64,000 nt of DNA from Ahrensia marina (GCF_001293565.1 NZ_JXMU01000002.1:186001-250000), one strand, 5' to 3'; positions 35,274 to 45,511 are shown, numbered from the stretch's first letter. Numbers and translations are program-made. Notes: generated by a model from the sequence alone, not told the origin.

Positions 35274-36248
35274 TTACTTATTATATTCTTCGGCAATAGC
35301 TTTTGCCTCATCGGAAGCATTGGCTTCCCATTCAGCTTGCATTTGTGCGCCTATTTCTTTCAATCCTTCAATCAGTTCCGCACTTGGCTCGACAACAACC
35401 ATGCCGTTTTCTTTGAGTTCAGCAGTTTTCGCTTCGGTTTCTGCCTTGCTCATTTCCAAACCGCGTGCTTCAGCAGCAGATGCAGCGTCCATAACGGCTT
35501 TTTGAACGTCTTCACTCAAGCCATCAAACGCAGCCTTGTTCACAACAACGATGTTCTTTGGAACCCATGCATTGATAGGTGTGTAGTGAGAGACATAGTC
35601 CCATGCTTTTGTGTTTGCACCTGTTGATGGAGATGTGATCATCGCTTCAACTTGGCCCGTTGAAAAGGCTTGCGGAATGTCCGGTGCTTCAACCTGCGTT
35701 GGTGCCGCACCTGCAAGCTGCGCAAATTTTTCAAGGGCGGCATTATAAGCGCGGAATTTCAGGCCGCTCAAATCAGCAGTCGTTTTGACCTCGCCTTTTG
35801 TGTAAAGCCCTTGTGGCGGCCATGGTACAGAGAAAAGTGGAACCAGATTTTGCTTTGCCAACAGTTCGGTAACAACAGGCTTTTGTGCCGCCCACAATTT
35901 AGCAGCGTCCTCATAGCTTGTTGCCAAAAACGGTTCGGAGTCCATGCCATAGGCCGCATTTTCATTGGACAGGCGCGACAGGAAGAATTCGCCAATCGGC
36001 ACCTGCTGAGAGCGGACAGCATTTTTAATTTCTTCGTGCTTGATCAACGAACCAGCAGAGTGGACGGTAATGTTTAGCTCACCGCCAGTTGCTTCTTTTA
36101 CGTCAGACGCAAACTCAACGATATTTACTGTGTGAAATGTCTTGTCTGAGTATGGAACCGGCATGTCCCAATCAGCAGCGTTAGCCTGACCAAACCCTGC
36201 GGACGCAATGATTGCGGTGGCGAACACCGTATTGCGGAAATGTTTCAT
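35274..36248 (-). CDS. dctP: TRAP transporter solute-binding protein (DctP family)
   Basis: 324 aa with a signal peptide (KHFRNTVFATAIIASAGFGQ, cleavage after ANA near residue 24). Mature DctP fold: the conserved GLKFRAYNAALEKFAQLAGA segment around residue 165, whose Arg normally grips a carboxylate of the ligand, then PQAFSTGQVEAMITSPSTG. The ligand is therefore an organic acid. As the divergent neighbour encodes a 5-oxoprolinase/hydantoinase, pyroglutamate or a hydantoin derivative is a reasonable guess. It is the first gene of dctPQM. Confidence 0.92.
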   Translation of the reverse strand: MKHFRNTVFATAIIASAGFGQANAADWDMPVPYSDKTFHTVNIVEFASDVKEATGGELNITVHSAGSLIKHEEIKNAVRSQQVPIGEFFLSRLSNENAAYGMDSEPFLATSYEDAAKLWAAQKPVVTELLAKQNLVPLFSVPWPPQGLYTKGEVKTTADLSGLKFRAYNAALEKFAQLAGAAPTQVEAPDIPQAFSTGQVEAMITSPSTGANTKAWDYVSHYTPINAWVPKNIVVVNKAAFDGLSEDVQKAVMDAASAAEARGLEMSKAETEAKTAELKENGMVVVEPSAELIEGLKEIGAQMQAEWEANASDEAKAIAEEYNK

Positions 36249-36335
36249 TATTTATTCTCCCTGTAGTTATTGATAGCGCGCAACGCGCGTTCAAATCGTT
36301 ACGAATTCACTAAATACGACTGCTTAGAAAAATGC

Positions 36336-36358
36336 AACGTTGACAAATTGTCAGCGTT
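36336..36358. promoter_or_regulatory. Copy 3 of the shared motif: 23-bp palindrome between dctP and the oxoprolinase gene
   Basis: A near-perfect palindrome: left arm AACGTTGACAA (36336-36346), central A, right arm TTGTCAGCGTT (36348-36358), 10 of 11 pairs matching. It lies in the divergent region, 55 bp before the oxoprolinase GTG and 88 bp from the dctP ATG. It also contains TTGACA, a possible -35, with CATAAA 18 bp downstream. It is the best operator candidate for the MarR-type protein. Confidence 0.65.
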
Positions 36359-36412
36359 TTGGTCATAAATCAACAAAAAACTTATAACGACCATTCGGGA
36401 AAGGGTAGTGCA

Positions 36413-39400
36413 GTGCAAAAATGGGATTTCTGGATTGATCGTGGCGGCACCTTTACAGACATCGTTGCCCGCGCACCTGACGGTACGTTGAAAGCGCACA
36501 AATTACTTTCCGAAAATCCGGAAGCTTATCCTGATGCTGCAATCCAGGGTATTCGCGACTTGATGGGCGTTTCAAAAGTCGAGCGTATTCCATCGGATAA
36601 TATCGCTACGGTTAAAATGGGAACCACGGTTGCAACCAATGCTTTGCTTGAGCGTAAAGGTGATCGTGTACTTTTGCTGACGAATAAAGGGTTCGCGGAT
36701 GCGCTGGAGATCGGATATCAGGCAAGACCGAGGCTTTTTGATCGTGAAATTAAAAAGCCTGAGCTTTTATATGAGCAGGTTGCCGAAGTCTCAGGCCGAT
36801 ATCTGAACGATGGTGTGGAAGAAGAGAGCTTTGATGAAGCCGAAGCACGTACAGTTTTAAAAGAGGCATTTGACGCCGGTATTCGCTCGGTCGCGATTGT
36901 TTTCATGCACGGCTACCGCTTCCCGGATCATGAGAGGCGCGCAGCGCAGATCGCGAGAGAAATCGGGTTTACACAAGTTTCTCCCAGCCATGAGGTTTCC
37001 CCGTTGATCAAGTTTGTGGGAAGGGGAGATACGGCAGTTGTAGATGCTTATCTTTCTCCGATTTTGCGCCGTTATGTAGAGCAGGTGGCAAGCGAACTCG
37101 ATACAGAAAATTCAGATTTGCAGCTGATGTTTATGATGTCCTCTGGCGGGCTGACGGCGGCGCATTTGTTTCAGGGACGTGACGCGATTTTGTCCGGCCC
37201 GGCTGGCGGCATTGTTGGTGCAATCCAGACCAGCAAGCTTGCGGGCTTTGAGAAAATTATCGGCTTCGACATGGGCGGTACATCCACAGATGTTGCGCAT
37301 TATGCCGGAGAACTGGAGAAAGACTTTGAGACCGAAGTCGCCGGCGTGCGGATGCGTGCACCGATGATGAAAATCCACACAGTCGCTGCCGGTGGCGGCT
37401 CACTGCTTACATATGATGGTGCGCGTTTTCGCGTCGGCCCTGAATCGGCAGGAGCAAATCCCGGTCCGGCAAGTTACCGGCGCGGCGGGCCTCTGGCGGT
37501 GACAGATGCCAACGTTATGCTTGGCAAACTCCAGCCCCAATATTTCCCGTCTGTGTTTGGGCCGGATCAAACACAGCAATTGGACCGTGAAGCGGTCAAA
37601 GTGAAGTTTGAAGAAATTGCGAAAGCAGCTAACGTAGCATCTTCTGAAGAAGTCGCGGAAGGTTTCTTGAAGATCGCCGTTGAAAATATGGCCAATGCCG
37701 TAAAGAAGATTTCGGTGCAGCGCGGCTATGATATCACGCGTTATGCTTTGACCTGTTTTGGTGGTGCAGGCGGACAACATGCCTGCGCGGTAGCAAGTGT
37801 CCTCGGCATGAAAACTGTCGTTATACATCCGTTTTCCGGCATTCTGTCAGCTTATGGTATGGGATTGGCAAATATTAAAGCCAGTCGGCAGCATAGCGTT
37901 GAAGAAACGCTTGATAACGCCATGCTGAGTGATCTGGAAGAGACCATAGAGGCGCTTGAGAAAAGCACGAAGCAAGAGCTTTTCGAACAAAGGATTCAAG
38001 AGGCTGATGCCGACGTTACAATCAGCGTTCATCTAAAATATAAAGGTACGGATTCCTCGCTAGAAGTGAAATTTGCTACTGTTGAAGCGATGCGCAAACA
38101 GTTCGAAAACATTCATAAAGAGCAATTCGGCTTTATCATGCCGGATGCGGAATTGGTCGTCGAGCTCGTTGAAATAGAGGCCAGCGGCGGCGGTGCAGGC
38201 AATCTTGAAAAACAAGAAAAAGCCACTGATGCAGCACCTGATTATATTGAAACAACGGAATTTTATTCCGGCGGAAAATGGCAAAAGGCAAATGTGTACA
38301 AACGGGCATTGTTAAAGCCGGGGCACAAAATTGTCGGGCCCGCTATTATTGTCGAGGATATTGGCACGATCATTGTCGAGCCGGGTTGGTGCGCACGGTT
38401 AAACAGCTTCAGTCACATCATCATGGAGCAAGATGCGAGTGTACATAAAGAAGAAAGTTTGAGCACAAAAGCTGACCCCATCATGCTTGAAGTCTTTAAC
38501 AATCTTTTCATGTCAATCGCCGAGCAAATGGGTGTGCGTTTGCAGAAAACGGCGCGCTCAACAAACATCAAGGAAAGACTGGATTTCTCCTGTGCTGTTT
38601 TTGACCGCGACGGCTCTTTAATCGCGAACGCACCGCACACACCTGTGCATTTGGGGTCAATGGACAGGTCGGTTGCCAGCGTTATTGCCGCCCATCCAAA
38701 GATGTCCAAGGGTGACGTATTTGTGACCAATGCGCCTTATAATGGTGGCACACATCTTCCGGATATTACCGTTGTCACGCCTGTCTTTGGTGACGACAGT
38801 GAAGCGCCGTTATTCTTTGTTGCCTCACGCGGTCACCACGCAGATGTTGGCGGTATTGCTCCGGGATCCATGACGCCGCTTGCCACGTCAATTGAGGAAG
38901 AAGGCGTTGTTCTCGACAATCTGATGCTGGTCAAATCTGGCGTGTTTTTAGATCGCGACATCCGTGACAAGCTTATTGGCGGAAAATACCCGTGCCGCAA
39001 CACTGATCAAAACATCGCTGACTTGAAGGCCCAGATCGCGGCCAATGAAAAAGGCGTAACAGAGCTTAAATCAATGGTCGAAAACTTTGGCCTTGATGTT
39101 GTCAAAGCATATATGAGCCATGTGCGTGATTATGCTGAAGAGTGCGTTCGCCGCGTTATCTCGACTTTGTCGGACGGCCAAGCCGAGGTCTTTTTTGATC
39201 AGGGCTGCAAAATTGCTGTCAAACTAACTGTCGACAAAGACGAGCGTTCGGCAACGCTGGATTTCACCGGTACAAGTGAGCAGCAATCTGACAATTATAA
39301 CGCACCGGAGCCGGTGACGCGCGCCGCTGTTTTATATGCTTTCCGCTGCATGGTGGATGATGACATTCCCATGAATGAGGGCTGTATGCGTCCGCTAAAT

Positions 39401-39997
39401 ATCGTTTTGCCAAAGCAGTCCATGCTGACGCCGGAATATCCGGCGGCCGTGGTTGCGGGCAATGTCGAGGTGTCCCAAGCCGTCACCGACTGTCTGTTTG
39501 CAGCACTTGGTGCAACTGCCGGTGCTCAGGGCACGATGAACAACTTTAATTTTGGCGATGATATATACCAATATTATGAGACCATTTGTGGTGGTTCCGG
39601 TGCCGGACCAGGGTTTAACGGTGCCCATGCGGTGCATACGCATATGACGAATACCCGTTTAACCGATCCTGAAGTTCTCGAACTGCGTTATCCTGTGGCG
39701 CTAGAAAAATTTCAGATCAGGCGCGGCTCCGGCGGTGCTGGCGAATGGACCGGCGGGGACGGGCTTAACCGGACAGTACGCTTCTTGGAGCCAATGGATG
39801 TATCATTCTTATGCGGGCGGCGTATTGTTGCGCCAAGCGGATTAGCCGGCGGTAAAGATGGCAAAACCGGCCGCAATGCCAAGCGGTTGACCGATGGCAC
39901 TGTTGAGGAGTTGCCGGGCCGCACGCAGATACGTTGTGAAGCAGGGGAAGCGGTCATTATTCAAACACCTTCGGGTGGCGGGTATGGAAAAAAATAG
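36413..39997 (+). CDS. Fused hydantoinase/5-oxoprolinase (HyuA-HyuB, OplaH-type)
   Basis: 1194 aa from the GTG at 36413, with GGGAAAGGG upstream; an open frame from 36359 runs through the operator and is rejected. The N-terminal half is HyuA ([61 protein letters not shown]). The C-terminal half from about residue 690 is HyuB ([30 protein letters not shown]). The fused form of about 1200 aa is that of ATP-dependent 5-oxoprolinase, which turns 5-oxoproline into glutamate; N-methylhydantoinases are the alternative. It is divergent from dctPQM, which may import its substrate. Confidence 0.9.
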   Translation: MQKWDFWIDRGGTFTDIVARAPDGTLKAHKLLSENPEAYPDAAIQGIRDLMGVSKVERIPSDNIATVKMGTTVATNALLERKGDRVLLLTNKGFADALEIGYQARPRLFDREIKKPELLYEQVAEVSGRYLNDGVEEESFDEAEARTVLKEAFDAGIRSVAIVFMHGYRFPDHERRAAQIAREIGFTQVSPSHEVSPLIKFVGRGDTAVVDAYLSPILRRYVEQVASELDTENSDLQLMFMMSSGGLTAAHLFQGRDAILSGPAGGIVGAIQTSKLAGFEKIIGFDMGGTSTDVAHYAGELEKDFETEVAGVRMRAPMMKIHTVAAGGGSLLTYDGARFRVGPESAGANPGPASYRRGGPLAVTDANVMLGKLQPQYFPSVFGPDQTQQLDREAVKVKFEEIAKAANVASSEEVAEGFLKIAVENMANAVKKISVQRGYDITRYALTCFGGAGGQHACAVASVLGMKTVVIHPFSGILSAYGMGLANIKASRQHSVEETLDNAMLSDLEETIEALEKSTKQELFEQRIQEADADVTISVHLKYKGTDSSLEVKFATVEAMRKQFENIHKEQFGFIMPDAELVVELVEIEASGGGAGNLEKQEKATDAAPDYIETTEFYSGGKWQKANVYKRALLKPGHKIVGPAIIVEDIGTIIVEPGWCARLNSFSHIIMEQDASVHKEESLSTKADPIMLEVFNNLFMSIAEQMGVRLQKTARSTNIKERLDFSCAVFDRDGSLIANAPHTPVHLGSMDRSVASVIAAHPKMSKGDVFVTNAPYNGGTHLPDITVVTPVFGDDSEAPLFFVASRGHHADVGGIAPGSMTPLATSIEEEGVVLDNLMLVKSGVFLDRDIRDKLIGGKYPCRNTDQNIADLKAQIAANEKGVTELKSMVENFGLDVVKAYMSHVRDYAEECVRRVISTLSDGQAEVFFDQGCKIAVKLTVDKDERSATLDFTGTSEQQSDNYNAPEPVTRAAVLYAFRCMVDDDIPMNEGCMRPLNIVLPKQSMLTPEYPAAVVAGNVEVSQAVTDCLFAALGATAGAQGTMNNFNFGDDIYQYYETICGGSGAGPGFNGAHAVHTHMTNTRLTDPEVLELRYPVALEKFQIRRGSGGAGEWTGGDGLNRTVRFLEPMDVSFLCGRRIVAPSGLAGGKDGKTGRNAKRLTDGTVEELPGRTQIRCEAGEAVIIQTPSGGGYGKK

Positions 39998-40072
39998 GTT
40001 TAAGTGTACAACCCGAATAATCTGCATCTCTTGATCGGGGTGCAGATAGCTTGAAAAGGAGAAGCGCTATCC

Positions 40073-41578
40073 ATGACCAATCCTCTCTTTGACAAGCTCT
40101 TTGGTAAACATGCGGGTAAAGATACGACGTTTTTGATGCTCTCTTGCGGAGCGGTGTTCTCGCATGATGCTTTTTTGAAAATGGCAGCGCGTTTTGCCAA
40201 TACAATTCGACATCTTGGTCTACAGGCTGGCGACAGACTTGCATTGCAAGTTGATAAATCGCCTGAAGCATTGGCCGTTTATGCGGCGTGTGTTCAATCC
40301 GGTGTTGTGTTCTTGCCGCTTAACACTGGATATACAGCAGATGAAATCGACTATTTTGTCGACAACGCCGGCGCAAAATTAGTGCTCTGCTCGCCTGACA
40401 AATATGACGCTCTCAAGCCCGTTACCGACAGACATAGCGCAGGCTTGGAAACGATGGGCGGTGAAGGCGGTGGGAGTTTTACTGAGATCGCGCAAAGCCA
40501 GCCGGATAATTTCGAGACTGTTGAGCGAAACGGCGATGATCTGGCTGCATTCCTTTATACATCGGGCACAACAGGGCGCTCTAAAGGTGCGATGCTTACG
40601 CAAGACAATCTCTTGTCAAATGCGCTGACACTGGTTGATTATTGGCAGTTCACATCAAAAGATGTGCTGCTTCATGCGCTCCCGATCTTTCATACACATG
40701 GTTTGTTTGTAGCCTGTAATGTGACGCTCGCGGCAGGCGGGTCGATGATCTTTCTGCCCAAGTTCGATATTGATCAAATCATTGAAAATCTGCCCCGTTC
40801 CACATCGATGATGGGGGTGCCGACATTCTATACACGGCTGCTTGATGACGAGCGTTTTACCAAAGATCGTGTTTCACATATGCGTCTTTTCGTATCCGGC
40901 TCTGCGCCGCTTTTAGCTGATACGCATATTCAGTTTGAAGCCAGGACAGGCTACCGTATTTTAGAACGTTACGGAATGACTGAAACAAATATGAATACGT
41001 CCAATCCTTATGAGGGTGAGCGCCGTGCAGGCACTGTTGGTTTTCCGCTTCCCAATGTTGAATTGAAAGTGTGTCATCCCGAAAGTGGCGAGGAATTACC
41101 AACCGGTGAAATCGGCGTCATTGAAGTTCGCGGCCCGAATGTTTTTAAGGGCTACTGGCAAATGCCGGAGAAGACCAAAGAAGAGCTTCGCGACAATGGC
41201 TTCTTCATCACCGGTGATCTGGGACACGTAGATGAAGATGGTTATGTAAGCATCGTTGGTCGCAATAAGGATCTGATTATATCAGGTGGATATAATATCT
41301 ATCCCAAAGAAATTGAACTCATCCTTGATGATCAGGATTACGTCCTGGAAAGTGCTGTTATCGGCGTTCCGCATGCCGATTTTGGCGAGAGCGTGCTTGC
41401 TGTTTTAGTGCCACAAAAGGGCAGGCAGCTGGACTTATCTGCTATCGAAGAAAATATGCGAAAATCTCTGGCGCGATTTAAACAGCCCAAGCGCTATGAA
41501 ATCATTGAAGAACTCCCAAGAAACACGATGGGTAAAGTACAGAAAAACATTCTGAGGGACCGTTATACCAGCGCTTAA
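40073..41578 (+). CDS. matB: Malonyl-CoA ligase (MatB-like) of the AMP-forming family
   Basis: 501 aa. ANL-family adenylating enzyme that makes an acyl-CoA from acid, ATP and CoA. Motifs: P-loop FLYTSGTTGRSKGAML (about residues 158-173), YGMTETNMNT, ITGDLGHVDEDGYVSIVGR, and the catalytic lysine in PRNTMGKVQKNIL. The N-terminal segment FLPLNTGYTADEIDYFVDNA matches rhizobial MatB closely, supporting malonate or methylmalonate as substrate. No matA or matC is next to it. It starts 75 bp after the oxoprolinase gene and could be transcribed from its own promoter. Confidence 0.85.
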   Translation: MTNPLFDKLFGKHAGKDTTFLMLSCGAVFSHDAFLKMAARFANTIRHLGLQAGDRLALQVDKSPEALAVYAACVQSGVVFLPLNTGYTADEIDYFVDNAGAKLVLCSPDKYDALKPVTDRHSAGLETMGGEGGGSFTEIAQSQPDNFETVERNGDDLAAFLYTSGTTGRSKGAMLTQDNLLSNALTLVDYWQFTSKDVLLHALPIFHTHGLFVACNVTLAAGGSMIFLPKFDIDQIIENLPRSTSMMGVPTFYTRLLDDERFTKDRVSHMRLFVSGSAPLLADTHIQFEARTGYRILERYGMTETNMNTSNPYEGERRAGTVGFPLPNVELKVCHPESGEELPTGEIGVIEVRGPNVFKGYWQMPEKTKEELRDNGFFITGDLGHVDEDGYVSIVGRNKDLIISGGYNIYPKEIELILDDQDYVLESAVIGVPHADFGESVLAVLVPQKGRQLDLSAIEENMRKSLARFKQPKRYEIIEELPRNTMGKVQKNILRDRYTSA

Positions 41579-41610
41579 TTGCTCATCGCTTCCTGCGTTC
41601 TGGCGGCTTG

Positions 41611-41680
41611 TAATATTTCGCAACATTCATGAAATTCTTTGGAAATAGTTCTTTACTAATCCGTATTGACGTTTGGGAGG
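41611..41680 (+). promoter_or_regulatory. Shared promoter module, copy A (upstream of the valine operon)
   Basis: TAATATTTCG, CAACATTCAT, GAAATTCTTT (41611-41640) are three 10-bp-phased repeats (YAAYATT-N3 type). They match the region at 51915-51944 at 24 of the first 29 bases. In both places GTTTGGGAGG follows with identical spacing (41671-41680 here). OmpR-type regulators bind such phased direct repeats, and the response regulator gene at 49077 lies between the two copies. The valine operon start codon is 112 bp further downstream of GTTTGGGAGG. Confidence 0.65.
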
Positions 41681-41682
41681 AC

Positions 41683-41742
41683 GTGCGAGCACATTCAATA
41701 ACGGATTATCCGGTTAGACTGTCGATACAAACGGCATTTTAG
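41683..41742 (+). CDS. Possible 19-residue leader peptide upstream of mmsA
   Basis: A GTG 3 bases after GGGAGG begins a 19-codon frame ending in TAG at 41742, 49 bp before the mmsA ATG (MRAHSITDYPVRLSIQTAF if read as Met). GGGAGG here is at the same spacing as the true ribosome site of the ABC operon (51979). No regulatory run of codons is obvious: it has one Val and one Leu but no cluster. It may be only the remnant of a copied promoter. Confidence 0.25.
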   Translation: MRAHSITDYPVRLSIQTAF

Positions 41743-41791
41743 TCCCTCGCGCATTTCCCCAATCAATGATGCTTTATGGTTGGAGACTTGT

Positions 41792-43294
41792 ATGACAAAG
41801 CAAATCGGGCACTTTATTGACGGACAGCAAGTTGCAGGAACATCGGGCCGCACGGCAGATGTTTACAATCCTGCGACTGGGGAAGTTCAGGCTGAAGTTG
41901 CTCTTGCCAGCCAATCTGAACTCGATAAGGCTGTTGCGATTGCCAAAGCAGCGCAGCCACAATGGGCCGCTACCAATCCTCAAAAACGCGCACGCGTGTT
42001 TATGAATTTCGTGCAATTGTTACATAGGGATATGGATAAGCTCGCTGAGGCCTTGTCGCGAGAGCACGGCAAAACGCTGCCCGATGCCAAAGGTGATGTG
42101 ATCCGCGGTCTTGAGGTTGCCGAGTTTTGCATTGGGACACCTCACATGATGAAGGGTGAGTTTTCCGAAGGCGCTGGCCCCGGCATTGATATGTATTCCA
42201 TGCCTCAAGCATTGGGTGTGGTAGCGGGTATTACGCCGTTTAACTTCCCTGCCATGATACCGATGTGGAAGTTCTGTCCTGCAATCGCTTCCGGCAATTC
42301 ATTTATTCTCAAACCATCCGAGCGCGATCCTTCTGTGCCAATCATGTTGGCTGAACTGATGATCGAGGCAGGCTTGCCCAAAGGTATTCTCAATGTCGTG
42401 AACGGCGATAAGGAAACCGTTGATGGTATCTTAGACCATCAGGACATTGAAGCGGTTGGCTTTGTCGGGTCGACACCGATTGCAGAATATATCTACACAC
42501 GTGGCTGTGCGAACGGAAAGCGCGTTCAATGCTTTGGCGGCGCCAAGAACCATATGATTATCATGCCGGATGCTGATCTGGATCAGGTTGCTGATGCGCT
42601 TATCGGCGCGGGTTACGGTGCTGCGGGCGAACGCTGCATGGCAATTTCTGTTGCTGTGCCCGTGGGTGAAGAAACTGCAAACCGATTGATCGACAAGCTG
42701 ACCCCACGTGTGGAAGCATTGAAAATTGCACCCTATTCATCCGGCGACGATGCTGATTTTGGCCCGCTTGTTACTAAGGAAGCGCTGCAGCGCGTTAAAA
42801 ATTATGTCGATGCGGGTGTGGAAGCTGGAGCAGACCTTATTGTGGATGGCCGTGAGTTTTCGATGCAGGGCTATGAAAACGGCTTCTTTATGGGCGCTTG
42901 TCTTTTTGACAATGTCACCAAAGATATGTCGATCTACAGAGAGGAAATATTCGGCCCAGTCCTTTCGGTTTTTCGTGCGAAAACCTATGAAGAAGGGTTG
43001 GATTTGGCCATGAGCCACGAATACGGCAATGGCGTTTCAATCTATACACGCGACGGTGATGCCGCGCGTGATTTTGCGTCCCGCATCAATATCGGCATGG
43101 TGGGCGTTAATGTTCCTATTCCTGTTCCGCTGGCCTATTATACATTTGGTGGCTGGAAACGGTCAGGTTTTGGTGATCTGAACCAACATGGTGCTGACGC
43201 ATTCAAATTCTACACCCGAACAAAAACAGTAACATCGCGTTGGCCTTCTGGTATCAAGGACGGGGCGGAATTCTCAATACCGACGATGAATTGA
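41792..43294 (+). CDS. mmsA: Methylmalonate-semialdehyde dehydrogenase (CoA-acylating) MmsA
   Basis: 500 aa from the ATG at 41792 (TTGGAGA upstream). It converts methylmalonate semialdehyde, from valine, to propionyl-CoA using NAD and CoA; malonate semialdehyde is also a substrate in this family. Aldehyde dehydrogenase fold: VAGITPFNFPAMIPMWKFCP, FVGSTPIAEYIY, and the catalytic Cys in GAAGERCMAISVAV. These are MmsA-type signatures. It is the first gene of the valine operon (41792-49074) and is preceded by the shared promoter module at 41611. Confidence 0.95.
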   Translation: MTKQIGHFIDGQQVAGTSGRTADVYNPATGEVQAEVALASQSELDKAVAIAKAAQPQWAATNPQKRARVFMNFVQLLHRDMDKLAEALSREHGKTLPDAKGDVIRGLEVAEFCIGTPHMMKGEFSEGAGPGIDMYSMPQALGVVAGITPFNFPAMIPMWKFCPAIASGNSFILKPSERDPSVPIMLAELMIEAGLPKGILNVVNGDKETVDGILDHQDIEAVGFVGSTPIAEYIYTRGCANGKRVQCFGGAKNHMIIMPDADLDQVADALIGAGYGAAGERCMAISVAVPVGEETANRLIDKLTPRVEALKIAPYSSGDDADFGPLVTKEALQRVKNYVDAGVEAGADLIVDGREFSMQGYENGFFMGACLFDNVTKDMSIYREEIFGPVLSVFRAKTYEEGLDLAMSHEYGNGVSIYTRDGDAARDFASRINIGMVGVNVPIPVPLAYYTFGGWKRSGFGDLNQHGADAFKFYTRTKTVTSRWPSGIKDGAEFSIPTMN

Positions 43295-43320
43295 ACGGAT
43301 AACAATGCTGGAGTGGTGGC

Positions 43321-44466
43321 ATGGATTTTGAGTTCACAGAAGAACAACAAGCAATTTTCGACATGGCGAAAGCCTTTGGCGAGGAGCATATTGCGCCATT
43401 TGCCTCTCAATGGGAGCAGGAAGGCACAATTCCCCGCTCGCTGTTGAAACAGGTTGGTGAACTGGGTTTGGCGGGCATTTATGTGTCTGAGGAACATGGC
43501 GGCTCCGGCTTGACGCGCACGGACGCCGTATTGGTGTTTGAGGCACTTTCTATGGCTTGCCCATCAGTTGCGGCATTTATTTCGATCCACAATATGTGCG
43601 CCTGGATGATCGACCAGTATGGTTCGGATGAAGTGAAGGCGAAGTGGCTGCCGCAATTGTGCTCATTTGAGAAGGTTGCATCTTATTGCCTGACCGAGCC
43701 TGGTTCGGGTTCCGATGCTGCTGCGCTTCGAACCAAAGCAGAGCTCAAAGATGATCAATATGTTTTGAACGGTACCAAGGCGTTCATTTCGGGCGGCAAT
43801 TATTCCGATCTTTACATCGTTATGTGCCGCACAGGCGGTGAGGGCCCAAAAGGCATTTCAACATTATTGGTGGAAGCCGGAACTACTGGCCTAAGTTTCG
43901 GCGCGTTTGAGAAAAAAATGGGGTGGAAAGCCCAGCCGACAACGCAGGTGCAATTTGACGATTGCTACGTTCCGGCAACCAATTTGCTTGGTGATGAAGG
44001 GGCTGGTTTCAGCTATGCGATGTCCGGCCTTGACGGCGGGCGCTTGAACATCGCGGCGGCGGCTCTGGGCGGCGCGCAAACAGCACTTGATAAGTCTGTC
44101 GCCTATGCCGGTGAGCGCAAGGCTTTCGGCAAAACCATTGACCAGTTTCAGTCATTGCAGTTTCGCTTGGCGGATATGGAAATGCGGATGCAGGCTGCGC
44201 GAGCTTTGTTGCTCAAGGCAGCGTCAAAGCTGGATAAAAAAACGCATGATTCCACCAAGTTTTGCGCCATGGCGAAACGCTTTGTAACGGACACTGCCTT
44301 TGATGTCGCCAATGATGCTCTGCAAATTCATGGCGGCTACGGATATCTGGAAGACTACGGCATCGAGAAAATTGTGCGTGACCTTCGTGTGCACAAAATC
44401 CTTGAAGGAACCAATGAAATCATGTCGATGATTACGGCCCGTGCCTTAATAGCAGAGAATAAATAG
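43321..44466 (+). CDS. Isobutyryl-CoA dehydrogenase (acyl-CoA dehydrogenase, ACAD8-like)
   Basis: 381 aa. FAD enzyme oxidising isobutyryl-CoA to methacrylyl-CoA in valine breakdown. Seen: YCLTEPGSGSDAAALRTKAE (FAD/acyl site), RKAFGKTIDQFQSLQFRLAD, LQIHGGYGYLEDYGIEKIVRDLR, and the canonical catalytic Glu in KILEGTNEIM. The Glu position (EGT) is that of short-chain enzymes, unlike isovaleryl-CoA dehydrogenase, which is a separate gene at 60915. It lies 26 bp after mmsA and its stop shares a base with the next start. Confidence 0.9.
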   Translation: MDFEFTEEQQAIFDMAKAFGEEHIAPFASQWEQEGTIPRSLLKQVGELGLAGIYVSEEHGGSGLTRTDAVLVFEALSMACPSVAAFISIHNMCAWMIDQYGSDEVKAKWLPQLCSFEKVASYCLTEPGSGSDAAALRTKAELKDDQYVLNGTKAFISGGNYSDLYIVMCRTGGEGPKGISTLLVEAGTTGLSFGAFEKKMGWKAQPTTQVQFDDCYVPATNLLGDEGAGFSYAMSGLDGGRLNIAAAALGGAQTALDKSVAYAGERKAFGKTIDQFQSLQFRLADMEMRMQAARALLLKAASKLDKKTHDSTKFCAMAKRFVTDTAFDVANDALQIHGGYGYLEDYGIEKIVRDLRVHKILEGTNEIMSMITARALIAENK

Positions 44467-45497
44467 TGCCTGATTTATCTATTCGTAAAAAAGGGCCGGT
44501 TGGTCACATAACGCTAACGCGCCCCAAATCACTTAATGCCCTGTCGCATGATATGGTGCTAAAGATAGAGGCAGCGCTGAAAGACTGGTTCGAGGACGAC
44601 ACCATAAAATGCGTGATGATTGATGCTGAAAATGAAACAGCATTTTGCGCGGGCGGTGATATTGTCGAGCTCTACAATCAGGGCATGAATCAGGACTATT
44701 ACAGCGGTCAGAAGTATTGGCGCGACGAGTATCGCCTTAATGCTCTTATGAGTCGTTATCCAAAGCCGATAATCGCCTTTATGAACGGTATTGTTATGGG
44801 CGGGGGCGTTGGCATATCGGCGCACTGTTCGCATCGCATTGTTACAGAAAAAACAAAGATTGCATTGCCGGAATGTGGGATTGGTTTGGTTCCTGATGTC
44901 GGAACCACATCGCTGCTTACGCACGCACCGGGTTATCTTGGCGAATATCTTGGACTGACAGGCTATCGTATGAATGGCGCAGACGCGATTTACTGTGGAT
45001 TTGCAGATTGGTTCGCACCAAGTGATACTCTTGCCGAGATCAAAAAGACACTTTGTGAAAGCGGTGAATTTGCCGACATTGAACGGTATTTCAAGAAATC
45101 CTCAAAGTCAGAATTGTCGTCAATTCAATCCGATATCAGCAAAGTGTTTTCGCGCGGTCGCCTAGAAGATGTGATGAGCGATCTGGCACAATCCCAAGCC
45201 GATTGGGCTGCTGATGCGCGTGAGAAAATTGAACGTGGTTCGCCGCTGTCCTGTCAGGTGACTTTCGAGCTTATTCGCCAGGCGCGCGATGAGCCGGGCA
45301 TTGAAGAGGCGTTGAAACGCGAGTTCTGCTTTGTCTCGCGCGCAATGAAATGCGGTGACTTTCTGGAAGGCGTTCGTGCGGCAGTTATTGACAAGGACCG
45401 CAATCCGCAATGGCGCCACGCATCGATCAACGATGTTACATTAACACAGATACATTCAATGCTTCGAACGCCCGAAGGTGGCAGTTTAAAGCTATAA
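44466..45497 (+). CDS. 3-Hydroxyisobutyryl-CoA hydrolase
   Basis: 343 aa from a GTG that overlaps the previous stop. Crotonase-fold hydrolase releasing 3-hydroxyisobutyrate from its CoA ester, which prevents build-up of methacrylyl-CoA in the valine route. Motifs: FCAGGDIVELYNQG, GIVMGGGVGISAHCSHRIVT, and PECGIGLVPDVGTTSLL, where the Glu and Asp that distinguish hydrolases from hydratases lie. Length agrees with the HIBCH family. It is followed after 14 bp by mmsB. Confidence 0.92.
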   Translation: MPDLSIRKKGPVGHITLTRPKSLNALSHDMVLKIEAALKDWFEDDTIKCVMIDAENETAFCAGGDIVELYNQGMNQDYYSGQKYWRDEYRLNALMSRYPKPIIAFMNGIVMGGGVGISAHCSHRIVTEKTKIALPECGIGLVPDVGTTSLLTHAPGYLGEYLGLTGYRMNGADAIYCGFADWFAPSDTLAEIKKTLCESGEFADIERYFKKSSKSELSSIQSDISKVFSRGRLEDVMSDLAQSQADWAADAREKIERGSPLSCQVTFELIRQARDEPGIEEALKREFCFVSRAMKCGDFLEGVRAAVIDKDRNPQWRHASINDVTLTQIHSMLRTPEGGSLKL

Positions 45498-45511
45498 GGG
45501 AGGGAGTGATT

